Shown: positions 46,001 to 56,358 of the stretch, piece after piece
Numbering within the stretch: the stretch's first letter is position 1
Layout of the letters: each line of letters opens with the position of its first letter
Assembly: GCA_963669155.1 (NCBI GenBank)
Contig: OZ022588.1
Span: 331,501-395,500 of the forward strand
Length of the DNA: 64,000 nucleotides
Reading direction: 5' to 3'
Source: Arbacia lixula
Taxonomy: Eukaryota; Echinodermata; Echinoidea; Arbacioida; Arbaciidae
Notes under the pieces: model-generated
Database searches by the model: none
The model's input: the letters and a program-made list of their open reading frames with translations, nothing else
What the model was told of the DNA's origin: nothing
Program-made: the position numbers and the translations under genes

Positions 46001-48014
46001 AGCTTACTATCACACAGTTCTTAATGAGTACCACATTACTATCGCACAGTTTTTAATGAGCGTTGGGTTACTATCACACAGTTCTTAATGAGTACCACAT
46101 TACTATCGCATAGTTTTTAATGAGCATTGGGTTACTATCTCACAGTTGTTAATGAGTACCAAGTTGCTATCACACACTTCTCAGTGCGTTAGTATACAGA
46201 ATTTGCACAAGTTTGAGTAGGTCAGTATAAATCGTGTGCACAAGGTCACTTTTGCATAGTTTAAACCATCTTTTTGACCATGGGAAATTTACTGCATGCA
46301 CATTATTCTACTGAATCACACAAAAAAGTGCATTATTGGTTTTCTATAATGGGCAACAACTAACAGTATTTGTCAAAAATGCAAAATTACCTTGCAAAAA
46401 ATTACCGGACCAAACCGATGCACAACACCAATGTACCGATACATGGTAAAAGATCCCAAAATTTTCATGATATATGTTTTAATGCAAATTAGAACGCAAT
46501 ATAGGTACATGAATTGAATTGAATTGAATTGAATACACTATTCTATAACACTAGATTGTAAGTACTCGTAAGTCGTATATAGGTGTAGTACTAGTCTCCA
46601 AGGAGGGAAGCACTCGGTAAGTATTGGGCCATGATTACTCACATAATCTCTTTCATTTTGCTTCTTATCACTGTAAAGTTCATGTAAGCTTCTTCTAGTG
46701 GATGTGAACACGGTGCTTTTCTGTAACCACGGCTGCTTCTCCTATCTTTTCCCCAAAGATGAGCTGAATGAAATCTGGGGTCACTATCACAGCGAGGGAA
46801 CTGACCATGCCCTCTTCAAGATCCGAGCCAGTGTCGAGAGTGTGCAAGTGTCTTCAGCAGATCAGCAACCTTCGACTGAGATTGAGCTCAATGTTGAACA
46901 TGAGTACTATGATGAGGACGGCGATGAGGAGTACGAGTGTCCAGCGTCATCGTCACCAAAGAAGAAAGATGATCTGCAACAGGGTGTGGATGTGATGGAG
47001 CATCATCGCAGCGGGGATGAGGCTGGAGCGCCTGACCAGCCAAGACGGGAGGATGTGAAGATGTCTGGCCGTCCCAGAGGAGAGGGGGACAGCGCGGCTC
47101 AGCAGGTCCATGACTACCTCCAGGAGCTGAAGCAGTTTGCGCTGACCAAGAGCGATATCGACAAGCTTCTTGCGGAGGTGCAAGGGGACGTCGTGGCAGA
47201 GGCTACCACAGAGGTGGAGAAAGTCATGAAGGCCATAAACGATGTCAACAAAGAAGCTGCAGAACGCCTGGAGCTGGGTGATGGTGGTGGTGATGGAGAG
47301 GGTGGGGCAGGGCGGAGCTTCTACTCTAGTGCCACACCTGCTGAGCTCCAGATCGTCTTCAACACACTCATGAAGCAGTACCTGGACACATCAGAAGGGC
47401 AGCAGCTTCGGGCCGACCGAGCGGAGAGCGCCCTCAAGCACCAGAGAGACTCCTATGATGATGCCCGCACTGATCCCAAACTCCTGGAGTCACTCACCGA
47501 CCTCCCTCGCGACACCATCAACACCATCGTTAGGGAGTTTATCGAGCTGGAGAAGATTCGATTGAAATTTGACAAGATGAATCCACTCCACAATGGTGGG
47601 AAATATGTAGCCAGCACAGACACGTTGTCCAAATCTAACCAGGATTCTGGCAGGACTAACCAATTCAGTGGTGTGCATTTACCTGGAAGACAGCCATCCA
47701 GCGCCCATGAGGAGGTACCTGCCACCTCCTCCTCTGGTAGTGGTAGCAGCGATGGCTCCAATCACCATATACCACACCAGCCCCCACAACAAGGGGGGAG
47801 GAGTAGTAGTAGTAGTAGTACTAGTAGTGCAACTTCTTCTCATTCCGGGACTAGCAGCAATAATCATGTTGACCCCCAGTTGCAGCAGCGTCGGGAGATG
47901 TTGCTTCAACGCGCCCAGGAACTTCAGCAACAGGTGGCGGCAAATCTGGAGAAACAGCAGCGGGAGGGTAGTGTGGCCGACAACACCGGGTCAGAGAGGA
48001 AGGATGAGTTATGA
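30326..48014 (+). CDS. EDEM3: ER degradation-enhancing alpha-mannosidase-like protein 3 (EDEM3)
   Basis: Twenty exons: 30326-30432, 31588-31633, 32507-32607, 33896-34048, 34840-34993, 35365-35487, 36786-36891, 37472-37569, 38119-38244, 38915-38998, 39676-39759, 40175-40299, 40670-40850, 41349-41533, 42177-42312, 43984-44065, 44421-44533, 45043-45162, 45702-45927, 46699-48014. All are GT-AG and phases agree, giving 3,666 nt (1,221 residues). EDEM3 trims mannose from N-glycans of misfolded ER glycoproteins and commits them to ERAD. The protein has a signal peptide (1-27), then GH47 at about 40-500 with [17 protein letters not shown] (Glu129, a catalytic acid position), [27 protein letters not shown] and the calcium-site TEAH. 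A protease-associated domain follows at about 630-770 ([27 protein letters not shown]), then a low-complexity tail ending in KDEL. Human EDEM3 is about 930 residues; the extra length is in the last exon. Confidence 0.96.
33896..40850 (+). CDS. EDEM3: EDEM3 exons 4-13: GH47 alpha-mannosidase catalytic block
   Basis: Exons 4-13 encode most of the (alpha/alpha)7 barrel of glycoside hydrolase family 47. Acidic positions used by this family are intact: Glu in FETNIR at the exon 4 end, Asp/Glu in [10 protein letters not shown] in exon 8, and Glu in [12 protein letters not shown] in exon 13. TTEAHILPL, also in exon 13, contains the Thr whose backbone and side chain coordinate the active-site calcium. 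There is no frame break, so the enzyme is predicted to be active. The loop CTACAG in exon 6 retains two cysteines. Confidence 0.9.
34430..34655 (+). repeat. SINE-like dispersed element in EDEM3 intron 4
   Basis: Starts with (ATA)n and CAGCATTTGTATAAAGC, and contains CCAGGTACCCATTTACTACA, CTGGGTTGAGAGG and CGTCCAAGGGTG. This block order (GGTACCCATTTA, CTGGGT-GAGAG, CC-AAGGG) is characteristic of a widespread marine-invertebrate SINE/repeat. Recognition is from memory. Confidence 0.55.
35515..35870. repeat. Possible degenerate inverted-repeat element
   Basis: In EDEM3 intron 6, AAAGGAGTTTTAGATTAAG near 35530 is mirrored by CTAAATGTAAAACTCCTGG near 35848. The rest is AT-rich. Termini are too diverged to set exact limits. 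Confidence 0.3.
36893..36958. repeat. Purine microsatellite at EDEM3 exon 7 donor
   Basis: (GA)n/(GACA)n tract starting within the first nucleotides of intron 7, directly continuing the donor GGTGAGAG. Puts a long purine run in the transcript next to the 5' splice site. Confidence 0.85.
37067..37170. repeat. Three-copy 36-bp tandem repeat
   Basis: TTCTCGTAACTCAATTGTAA plus CTTCATGTGCATGT occurs three times in direct succession in EDEM3 intron 7. Confidence 0.85.
37653..37761. mobile_element. Small foldback MITE in EDEM3 intron 8
   Basis: About 109 bp. The left arm GGGGTCATATTCCTGAAACC and the right arm GGTTTCATGAATTGGCCCC are imperfect complements, with CTAAGCCTAG/CTAGGCTAG inside. It starts about 80 nt after exon 8. 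Confidence 0.65.
38627..38844. mobile_element. MITE family 1, full-length copy
   Basis: A 218-bp copy in EDEM3 intron 9 with clean termini AGAGTACTGAAGTG and CACTTTGGTACTCT, which are inverted repeats with one mismatch. The interior carries the family markers GACGTCATATGAACATGTTG and AGCGATGTTGTTTAGAACCA. No coding capacity, so non-autonomous. Confidence 0.8.
39180..39600. repeat. Dispersed repeat family 4, intronic copy
   Basis: Located in EDEM3 intron 10. It shares AACAAAAGTCCTGAAACTCT, GGATCAGCAGTATACATTAA and AGAGAAGTTCTTA with the 19740-20900 copies. It lacks the TTAA MITE and so represents the empty site. The 71-codon frame here is not recognisable as a protein. Confidence 0.6.
40008..40093. 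repeat. (GA)n microsatellite in EDEM3 intron 11
   Basis: Nearly pure GA run ending about 80 nt before exon 12. Confidence 0.95.
42330..43508. repeat. 1.2-kb G-rich 19-bp minisatellite in EDEM3 intron 15
   Basis: About 60 tandem copies of a 19-bp unit (GTGTGGGGAGGAGGGGGGC) start roughly 20 nt after the exon 15 donor. Variants include CATGTGGGG and a diverged unit GTAGGGTGTAGGGGCCATG that recurs at about 42375, 42475, 42705, 42869, 42948, 43057, 43264, 43341 and 43449, giving a higher-order pattern. Because 19 is not a multiple of 3 and the unit lacks stops, spurious long frames occur on both strands. Every unit has three or more G-runs, so the sense RNA could form G-quadruplexes. Confidence 0.95.
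44761..44973. mobile_element. MITE family 1, left-truncated copy
   Basis: In EDEM3 intron 17. It begins at GTATGACGTCATATGGGCAT, missing the left terminal repeat, and ends CACTTCAGTACTCT. It abuts a short foldback at 44694-44762 (GCGTATAAGCCGCA ... GGGCTTATATGCGG), so a second element probably replaced its left end. Confidence 0.72.
45043..45927 (+). CDS. EDEM3: EDEM3 exons 18-19: protease-associated (PA) domain core
   Basis: Exon 18 (45043-45162) and exon 19 (45702-45927) encode the PA-domain core with [29 protein letters not shown] and [11 protein letters not shown], then a strand-helix ending [13 protein letters not shown]3 is the EDEM paralogue that carries a PA domain, which distinguishes this gene from EDEM1 and EDEM2. 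Exon 19 is much more GC-rich than its surroundings. Its donor (CTCA|GTGAGT) is the first unit of a 32-bp tandem repeat. Confidence 0.88.
45172..45212. repeat. (TTCAA)n array after EDEM3 exon 18
   Basis: About seven TTCAA units begin 9-10 nt after the exon 18 donor, followed by TTTATTCCAC. This looks like the 3' end of a non-LTR retroelement. The complementary array (GAATT)n is at 46509-46535, in the next intron. Confidence 0.85.
45927..46182. repeat. 32-bp tandem repeat in register with the exon 19 splice donor
   Basis: Eight exact-register 32-bp units start at 45927, 45959, 45991, 46023, 46055, 46087, 46119 and 46151. A further partial match, AGTGCGT, starts at 46183. Unit 1 begins AGTGAGTACC, the true 5' splice site of exon 19. 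Units 2-8 begin AATGAGTACC, AATGAGTATC or AATGAGCG/AATGAGCATT, lacking the GT. Alternating variants (ACATTACTATCG versus TTGGGTTACTATC) show a two-unit higher-order duplication. Confidence 0.92.
46699..48014 (+). CDS. EDEM3: EDEM3 exon 20: C-terminal low-complexity tail with KDEL
   Basis: Large terminal exon of 438 codons after acceptor TTCTAG. The split codon A|TG reads Met, then [17 protein letters not shown]. An acidic stretch ([14 protein letters not shown]), helical charged segments, a Ser/His/Pro region with a Ser run encoded by AGT repeats, and a glutamine-rich coiled-coil-like segment ([19 protein letters not shown]) follow. The last residues are ERKDEL before TGA at 48012-48014, a canonical ER-retrieval signal as in vertebrate EDEM3. 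The tail is poorly conserved in general and accounts for the long protein. Confidence 0.92.
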
Positions 48015-48770
48015 GGACCCCCTCCTTGGTCAGTTTTGTGCTCCAGACTGAACTGTTCTCTGTTTAGAGCTGAGAGGTGGCATTGGGAAGGACTTGTAAC
48101 TTCTTCCCAATTGTGCCCGGAGACTGCCAAGCAAATCCATAAGATGCAGGAGGTGGACTAGTGATGCTAGTTTTAACATAAGTAAGCTATGAGCCTCGGT
48201 AATCACAGACGGGCAGTAGAAAGAAATCCACTATGTTCAAATTGCATTTTGCAGCATGCATAACGTAGAGCTGTGCTAGAACCACCTATACATCGAGTAT
48301 GGCCAACTACTTATTAAGTAGGTAGCAACAGGACGTGTGTTGATTTGTTGGGCAAGCAGGTAACAAAAGAATATGTGCCCTGTTGCTACCTTATGATACC
48401 GAGTTGCCAAACTCGTGTGTATAGATGGAGATGGCTCTAAGCTGCGCCCTGATGTAGTGCCATCTGATGGTAGATTCCACATACCAATGGTTCTTGCTTC
48501 CATGATTACGGGCCGCCATCGTTCTTTTATATCATGAATATGGTAATAATTGATCATTTTGAGGAGATTCTTTCATAAGATGAAATTGGTGGATGAGATT
48601 TCTAGATTGGAAGTAGAATGAAATAGAAACCTCTTCACCCAGTACATGCACATGTCAAGCACTGTGTAGCAGTAATCTATTGTGAACCAACTCTTCTTTC
48701 AGCCTTTATGTACCTTCCAGATTCCAAGCCCTACCTCCTGGGCAGATGAACAAAAATAAACTTTACTTCC
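48015..48770 (+). terminator. Likely EDEM3 3' UTR with poly(A) signal
   Basis: After the KDEL stop there is no open frame of note. A consensus AATAAA at 48755-48760 is the first good polyadenylation signal, about 740 nt downstream, followed by a T-rich stretch. Later AATAAA motifs near 54950 and 56000 could mark longer isoforms. Confidence 0.45.
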
Positions 48771-49593
48771 TCTACCTTTTTAAGATCATAGATGGCCAAT
48801 AATGTTCATGTCACACAAACGATCAAAGTCGAACCAGTGCCAATTGGTATGTATAGACAGAACCTTGTTTATTCAACTTGCGTTCACTAGCTCATTACCA
48901 GTGTGTCACAAGTTATCACAATTAAATGACAATTCAATGTCCTGTTTTAAACATGGAAATGCTAAATAATTATATGATGTGAATCATTTTGCTGCTGCAG
49001 CTAAGTGTAACTGCATTGTGTAGATGAAGAACTGGTACTGCTTTAGTCTTGGGATAGGTTCAGATAAGTACATGTGGAATGTTGTTCAAATGCAGAATGT
49101 AGCCAACTAATTGTTTTGATCTGTGAGATGAAGATGACAAGACTCCGATGCTTGGATAAACAAAAATTTGTTTTTTAGGAGGCAGAGGTTGAAATCTGGA
49201 AAGTGTGTGAAGCCTCAACTCCCTGATAAAGGAAATGGAAGATTCAAAATTGGGCTTTAGTCTACTGCTGTACAGTGCTTGTACATGTACTCAAGGAAAT
49301 CAAATGAGTTATAAATATACTTCATATGTGGTACAGTAGTTTGGATGGGAGTTCATAAAATAATTTCCTCAAAAACTTGTGGTGCTTTTGCAAGAAATAT
49401 TGAGCGATTCGTAGAGTGTTCCTTGATGTATGCTGCTTGTCTTTGATGGCATCGATTTGAGACTTTGTATTTCATTCAGAGTACTGGGAATACACTGTTT
49501 TTTATTATTTAATTTTGTCTGATCCATATTTGCTTGAATTCAATTTTGTTAATGTGGCTCTTTTAAAAAAATGCCAGGGACATTGTAAATCAG

Positions 49594-49702
49594 TGCCCTG
49601 TCATAGAAAGAGTTGCGATTTATCTCTAATGTACACAGTTACGAATGATATTAATCGCAAGTCAATTTGCAATCAATTGCAATTTATTATGAGACAGGGC
49701 CC
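49594..49702. mobile_element. Small foldback MITE
   Basis: GCCCTGTCATAGAAAGAGTT at the left and AATTTATTATGAGACAGGGC at the right are imperfect inverted repeats. The interior has TTGCGATTTA/TTGCAATTTA boxes. A diverged relative may be at 53930-54075. Confidence 0.5.
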
Positions 49703-50435
49703 TGCTAAATCAAAAGGGTGGGTAGTGTTACCCATGCTACAAAACTAATTTCCAGTAAGAACTCCTCTTTGTAAAAACTTGACATTTTGTCAAATAAGAG
49801 GGATGTGCATCTGGAGTAGCGAGCATCTTCCTAAGACCATATGCTGTGTCCAACTTCAACAGATCTTAGACAAATGTTGGAATTATATACCATTGAAAAC
49901 TCAAGAGAATAAGAATTATGTTTAAGTAGGTTGCAGCATATTGTATTATTCATTAGAACTTTGTATTAGAAAGAAGAGATGCATTTTATTTTTTCTGTTT
50001 ATTTGTTTTAATTCAGAATTGAACAATGGGTGTTATTTCAAAGGTTATTATTCCCTTCTGTTTCTATGCTGAGGGGTTGTGACAGAGACTTTCTCACAAG
50101 TGGTAATGAATGTAGTGTTGCTTCTCTTTTACCTTGGTAGATGAACATATACATCATGTTGATGTGAAGCCAATTGGAGAGGTTTTAATTCGTTTTGCCA
50201 AAATCTGGATCGGGCATTAGCATTACCTGTACATTTGATTTGTTCAGCAGGAACAAGAAAAACAGCAAAATATGACTTTCTTCTATATTTTTAAAGGTAT
50301 TGTAGTGAAAGATGATGGGCATACAAAAGCAAGTAAGCTTTCCAGCATGCATGGCAGTGACTGACATGTTTCTTCCATTAAATGATGTACGTAATACATG
50401 TATGTTTTTATGAGTGTGTAACCGCATCTCACAAT

Positions 50436-50753
50436 AGAGTACTGAAGTGTGACGTCATTTGAGCATGTTGTCAAGACAACTGGTTATAAACTATGTGGGT
50501 AGAGTAAACAGCAGTGATCATAGCGGGAACTCGCATTTTAAGTGCCCGACACTAGCCCGCTAGACAACGTCGGACCAGTGAAACTCTCTTTTGAGTGGTG
50601 TTGTTTCAAACCAGAAACTTGCATAACAATGGATAGTATGGTATAAATATGCGAGGGAAAGAGATAAGTGGAGAGACCATGCTGAGGCCTTCATCCAGCA
50701 GTGGATCGACAACGGCTGAAGAAGAGGATAGTATGACACCACTTTGGTTCTCT
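50436..50753. mobile_element. MITE family 1 with about 95-bp internal insertion
   Basis: Left end AGAGTACTGAAGTG and right end CACTTTGGTTCTCT match the other copies. Relative to them, about 95 bp is inserted at 50637-50730, flanked on both sides by GGATAGTATG. The insert has no similarity to the rest of the family. A 10-bp flanking repeat fits a target-site duplication or slippage. Confidence 0.72.
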
Positions 50754-51264
50754 ATGGAGCACACACATGTATGTCGCCGCTTCCTGTTCTCACAACTCAT
50801 GATCAGTAGAAGATATATTAATTCACATATTGGAATCCCGAAGACATTTTAAAGCAATTTAAATGTGCACTGAAGCTGCCTGGTGTGTTCCATGATTATT
50901 TACACATTCATTGAAATGTGAAAAACCCCACCACTCTACAATACTAATGGGGCATACAACCAGAAAATGCAGGATGCTCCAATGAATGCATTCCAGTCAA
51001 ATTAAAGCTAAATAATCATACTTGTAAGTCCAATATTCTCTTGTCCCGTTCCATTTCATCATACAATCAGAAACATGTAGTACAATGGATACAAGACCTC
51101 CAGTTTGTTGCTCTATTGTGACTGTCACAAGCACATTTTGAAAAAACGTCTGATTAAAAGGGCTTCCATAAATTTGTTGATTTTTATCCCTTTCTTCTTG
51201 AGGTCATGTTCATAGCATTCCTATTGTGTCATTTAAATTCTTTCCAATTTTATTTGGTATCTGT

Positions 51265-51390
51265 GGCCACGTTGCATAAAGTTCAGTAAGCTGGTAACTG
51301 CTGTGGCAATTGCTACAATGGTCAGAACTCATTGGATATCTCCATGCTACTAGAAAGGTTATCATTTACAATTGACGTTTTGCAACAGCC
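51265..51390. mobile_element. Possible small MITE (GGCCACGTTGCATAAA)
   Basis: GGCCACGTTGCATAAAGTTC at the left and GACGTTTTGCAACAGCC at the right form short imperfect inverted repeats about 126 bp apart. Only the outer 15 nt or so pair. Confidence 0.35.
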
Positions 51391-52916
51391 AATTTAGTCA
51401 TTTTTACAGGGGTAATTTAATTTTGGGCAGGTTTGTTGGGTTTATATACCAGCTGAATTTGATAATGCAGACATATTTTGGAAATAGGGTCTTCCGCGAT
51501 GAAAACTTCATTTTGGTTCACTTGTGTTTTTTCTGAAATAGGGGATTCATGAATTTTACAATGGACACCTACTTAAAAGCACCTTTTCCTTACATATGAC
51601 AGTTTGTGTAATTAATACGTGTACCACATTATCAAACTTCATATTGTAGAATCAAGTTAAAAAACTGTTTCAAGTCAATATGAATTTTGTTATTATGTAT
51701 TGCAACTATGTATAGATGTTATGATAACTGTCTCAAAATCTTATTTTCGTATCTTTATGTTCGCTCCTTGAAAAATCAAGGGAATCACATTCTGTAGACA
51801 TTTCTAAGTCATTTTGTATTTGTATTCAGAGATGTGCAAATGTGTCTTGAGAATGTATACTTGCCTATACTATATTAGTGTACATAGTGACCTGTAATCA
51901 TTACAATTTTATGTTTGATTTTAATTTGTTTTGTTTCTTGTTATAGCTTAAGGTATTTACTGGGAGGATGGGAGTGTTTATTTTGTGTATTCCAGGGGGT
52001 ATGGTGGGGGCGGGGGAGTGGGGGGGGGGGGGGGGGGTCTCATTTAATTCGAGCTAGGCATATGTCTTACAACACAAGGAGGTTCTCTGTACTAGTATTC
52101 CACAGTAGACATTTATCCTTAAAGTACAACCAGACATAAGCAGCTTGTCACTGCAGCTTGGAGTGTACAACCATGGACCTATCATGGATGGACTGCGCTC
52201 GGATTGACTTCCTTTGATCTATGAGGTCCGCCGCCTCATAAAAATCCAAGACATTCAGGTGTTTTAAACAACTAGCTGTATTTCTAATTAGGTAGTGCCT
52301 TCCTATGAATAACAAAAGAAAATCTGTTTTGAGAAGTATGCCAACCGTTCAGCCTTCGCTGGGAGCTCGTTGCTGATCTTTTTACACACACTGTGAATTA
52401 GTTTTGGGGTAAGCGAAGGGAAACTTTGAAAAAATTATAGAAAGAATTTGGTCCGTAACTTTTTCGGACACCTCCGCACACGAAATTGAGGTTGTTTCCA
52501 TGAAAGATGAAACACTCAATAAACGATTTACAAGATATTTTTAAGGAAATATGATTTGGAAATGTGTGATATGGAGGCATTTCTCTGGCATGTTTTCTAC
52601 GGTATTCTCATTTTATCACAAAAACGAAGCAACAATATAATCTGAAATTCACAGAATCGTATCTTTATAAGATTTAATACTACTGCACATGCACTTCAGT
52701 TCATGTAGTGGTTCTGAAATCTTCTGCGCATACAGAATATATATTCCTCAAAATGCATCCTACATTTTGTCATGCTTGTTTGGCGGCGGATCTCCCTCGA
52801 TCAAAGAGCCAAACGCGTAAACTATTCCATTGTGACATCAATGCACACGACTGCTGTAGGAATAAATTATACTTCATGCTGACTCCATTCCTTACACCTC
52901 TCTGGTACAACAAAGC

Positions 52917-53206
52917 TTAAAGTCCACCCCAAAGTTAAATTTGTTTTGATAAAAGCAAAAATATGAAAGACAAAAATTAGTAAAGATTTGGCAAAATTCC
53001 ATCAGAGTTACTGGTATGAATATTCACATTCGTAATTTTGTGACTTGACTTGCGAGATCCTCTGCTCTAAGGTATGTGCGAATATTTTTTAAAATGTCCA
53101 TTTTCTCAATAGGATATATACCATTTTATTGACTGATTTTGTAGAGCCTATCATTTCTCTGCTATTATTTCAACCAATTTAACTTTAGGGTTGACTTTCC
53201 CTTTAA
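52917..53206. mobile_element. TTAA-flanked MITE
   Basis: 290 bp bounded by TTAA. The left end TTAAAGTCCACCCCAAAGTT and the right end ACTTTAGGGTTGACTTTCC followed by CTTTAA are imperfect inverted repeats. piggyBac-type target site. No coding frame. Confidence 0.65.
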
Positions 53207-53438
53207 TACCTGCTGCGGCGATGTAATAATATGATTTATTGCAAATACCAAGGGAGAGATTATGTCAGTGGCTCGATAGAAAAAGAACATTCTTGTCTTG
53301 TCTTGTAGAAATAATCCCAAAAGCAGCTCACTGGGGAAGCTAAACTGGGATGTTTATTCTGTGTGTGACCATACCTTAAGAAAACTATTATAGTTACGCT
53401 GGAACATATTCCCGAGTACCGGTACTAGTGCTAGTGCT

Positions 53439-53660
53439 CATAAGCCGTTGTCGTAAGGTATTCCCAACTTTCTCCCTTACTGCCTGGTGAGGTGTTATTA
53501 CATTCACTTGTTTTTGGTGATTCAGTTTCAATGGATGGAACGCATTCTTAATCTATCGGTTCTTACTACTCGGACCAACCTCAGAAAAGCTTTGGGCTTA
53601 CCTTTAATATGGTATTGTTGAAACGATGTGAATACAATTTGCATACATAACAAAAGTGGT
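53439..53660. repeat. Dispersed repeat family 5, copy 1
   Basis: Shares ATAAGCCGTTGTCGTAAGGT, GTGATTCAGTTTCAATGGA and GAACGATGTGAATA-like blocks in the same order with 57589-57805. Nothing coding. Confidence 0.55.
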
Positions 53661-56059
53661 CGATTCCACGAGTTATGGAGAATCATGTGACATGAATATT
53701 GTAGAAATATGTGGAAGGAACTTGATAAAAGTCACTCTGCTGGCATAAATTCTGCATTTGTATGAGCTCTGTAATCCATGTCCTGTTGTTGTATGAACAT
53801 TCTCCTGTTCAGACAGGGAACATTACTGGACTATAATGGACTAGTGACTGGTTGCATGTATTCCTGTAGGCAGTGACGCTTGTCCTATGGAAGTTTTTAG
53901 TCTCTCTAAGGCTGATTAAAGAGATTAGAGGCCTGTATCATAAAACATTACTATCAATTACAACCATTTCACAATTTATTGCATACCTTGCTTCAGCTAA
54001 TCAGAGTGCAATAAATCGCAAATGGCAGGAATGGATTGTAAGAACATGCAATTCACTGCCAGGCTTATGATATAGGACTCATGTATGGCATAGACAGTGT
54101 ACATGTACATGTCATGGAGCTGGAAACTTGGGTTGTAGTTTGATGATCTTGCTTGTATAAAAAAATAAATCTAAATAGCAATAGATACCAAGTTTGCAAT
54201 CACAAACCCTTACTGCTCTACAATGCAATGTTTATTTTTGCAATCAATCGTATCGTTGCAATGGATCCACACAAGCTCTATAAATATCCATTGCAAGTAA
54301 TAATCAAGTTTGATTGCAACTTTCGTGTGATGTGGATTTACAATCGATTTCCATCTTTTTTATTGCAAGTGAATGATGCTGGGGCCAGGATCCATTTTTT
54401 TAAAAATAGTGTTACATTGGGTCTGCATCACGAGACTAGTGTAGTGTCCTGAATGTAGACTGTAGAAGCTTGTCTCAGGTCCTGTATATTTGACTACCTA
54501 CATGTAGGTGGATGTGGATTTAAAGTGAACAAAACTCACTAAAATTACTGATTTATATGAAAGCAGACACATTGGAGAAGCTGATAAGCAAAGTTTGAAG
54601 AAAACCTGACAAATGATGAAGAAGCTAAATTTTTTTTTAAATCGTGATCGCTAAGACTTAACATTTTTTTAGGGGAAACCAATTTGTTCCATAGAATCAC
54701 ACACTTAAATTTGTTGAGATGCCTGTACATGATATGTTGATGATGTGGACATAAGCTTCAATGTTTTTGTCTCAATTTCATATATTTTGATTTTTCACAG
54801 ACTTCCATCCGTTTCTCCGATACATCGGCTTTTATGCAAATTAATTTGTCTTTAGTGTGTTTTGTTTTTCTTTTAGACAGCTACTAGTCACAAAGAACAG
54901 AACCAGCTCCAATGTTATGCTACTTTTATGGAGTGTGAAGTGGATAAACTCAATAAAAGTAGCATATCGCTAGTACTGGTACTGGTTCAGCATTAGTGAA
55001 AATGCTGATAATGTTTCAAGCTAGCATTTGTACATAATGAGAGTGACATATATGTTGTCACTGTACACTTAATTTGCCTCCAAGGACATGCCATTTTCAT
55101 GTGTGTTATCGATTAATGCTATCTCAATCTACACTACAGTGCTGGACAAAGAGAGTATTATGCCGCTCACTATGTAAAGAACAGTATAATGTGTGACCCG
55201 ATGAATGATTACTGAGCTGTGTCCATGGATGATGTTGAGTTGTGCTGAAAGCATATTGTAATATGTATGTACATATCAGAATGGAATATACTATGATACT
55301 AATTTAATGCTTTTCATTGCTCAAAGTTCCTTAATTTATCTCGTCTCTGCCATGATACGTAATATAGATTATATTTTTGTTGTGTTTTTACTTCAACTTG
55401 TGTAGAATTATATTATCATATGCTGTTTACTCTCTATTCTCTTAGGTATTTGGTAGTATGTTATTATTCTATTATTCATCATTAACAAATTATATGGATA
55501 TCAATTTTCCACATGGCATTATTAGTTTTTAACGAAGGTATTGTCTATTGCGTATTTTCTTAGTTTCTTTCATTGCAGCCATACAACTCTAGATATTGGC
55601 CCTTTTTTTAAAAATCCTGCACACATGCACTTACTTTATGTTAATCATATCCTTTGAATTTAAGATTGATTTGATTTGTGAAAACTCATTCAGATTGTAA
55701 TTTATATGGTAATGTTTTCCTTGGCACGTATGTGTAGTGTCATTAATTTGTTGATATGTAATTTTACTGAAAAAAGTATGAATATAACACTTGTTTTCAA
55801 TGCAGATATATTTGACCTTCCCATTTTAAACTCCTCTGGATTTGTTTTTGTGAAATGAACTTCCCTCTTTGAAAGGCTCATTCTTGGGCAGAGTTTTTAG
55901 GTCATTTTTTTTTTCTGTCTCACCTTTACTTGCATATAGCTGCTTTCACTCAAGTGTCTTGAAAGCGGCAATATCTCTTCTGTGCTCTGGCTAGAGTGAT
56001 TCAAACAATAAAGATATGAGAATAATAACGACTGAAGAAGCTGATATGCATGACTACAT

Positions 56060-56063
<4 letters not shown>

Positions 56064-56098
<35 letters not shown>

Positions 56099-56119
56099 TG
56101 TATGTGTGTGTGTGTGGGG

Positions 56120-56150
<31 letters not shown>

Positions 56151-56200
56151 TGTGTGTGTGGGGGGGGGGTGTGGGTGTGTGTGTGTGGGTGTGTGTGTGG

Positions 56201-56231
<31 letters not shown>

Positions 56232-56323
56232 TGTGTTTGTGTGTGTGTGTGGGTGTGTGTGTGGGTGTGTATGGGTATGTGTTTGTGGGTGTGTGTGTGT
56301 GGGGTGTGTGTGTGTGTGTGGGG

Positions 56324-56356
<33 letters not shown>

Positions 56357-56358
56357 TG
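56064..56358. repeat. 295-bp (GT)n array with GGGT interruptions
   Basis: Long GT array in intergenic DNA. His/Thr-rich frames on the minus strand and Cys/Val-rich frames on the plus strand are artefacts. Confidence 0.95.

Noticed and set aside
45927..46182. CRISPR array
   Set aside because: Units are contiguous 32-bp repeats without unique spacers, in an animal intron.
46696..46700. Independent gene start at the head of the 438-codon frame
   Set aside because: The bases here are a splice acceptor (TTCTAG). The first Met arises from the split codon with exon 19, and the frame continues EDEM3 exactly.
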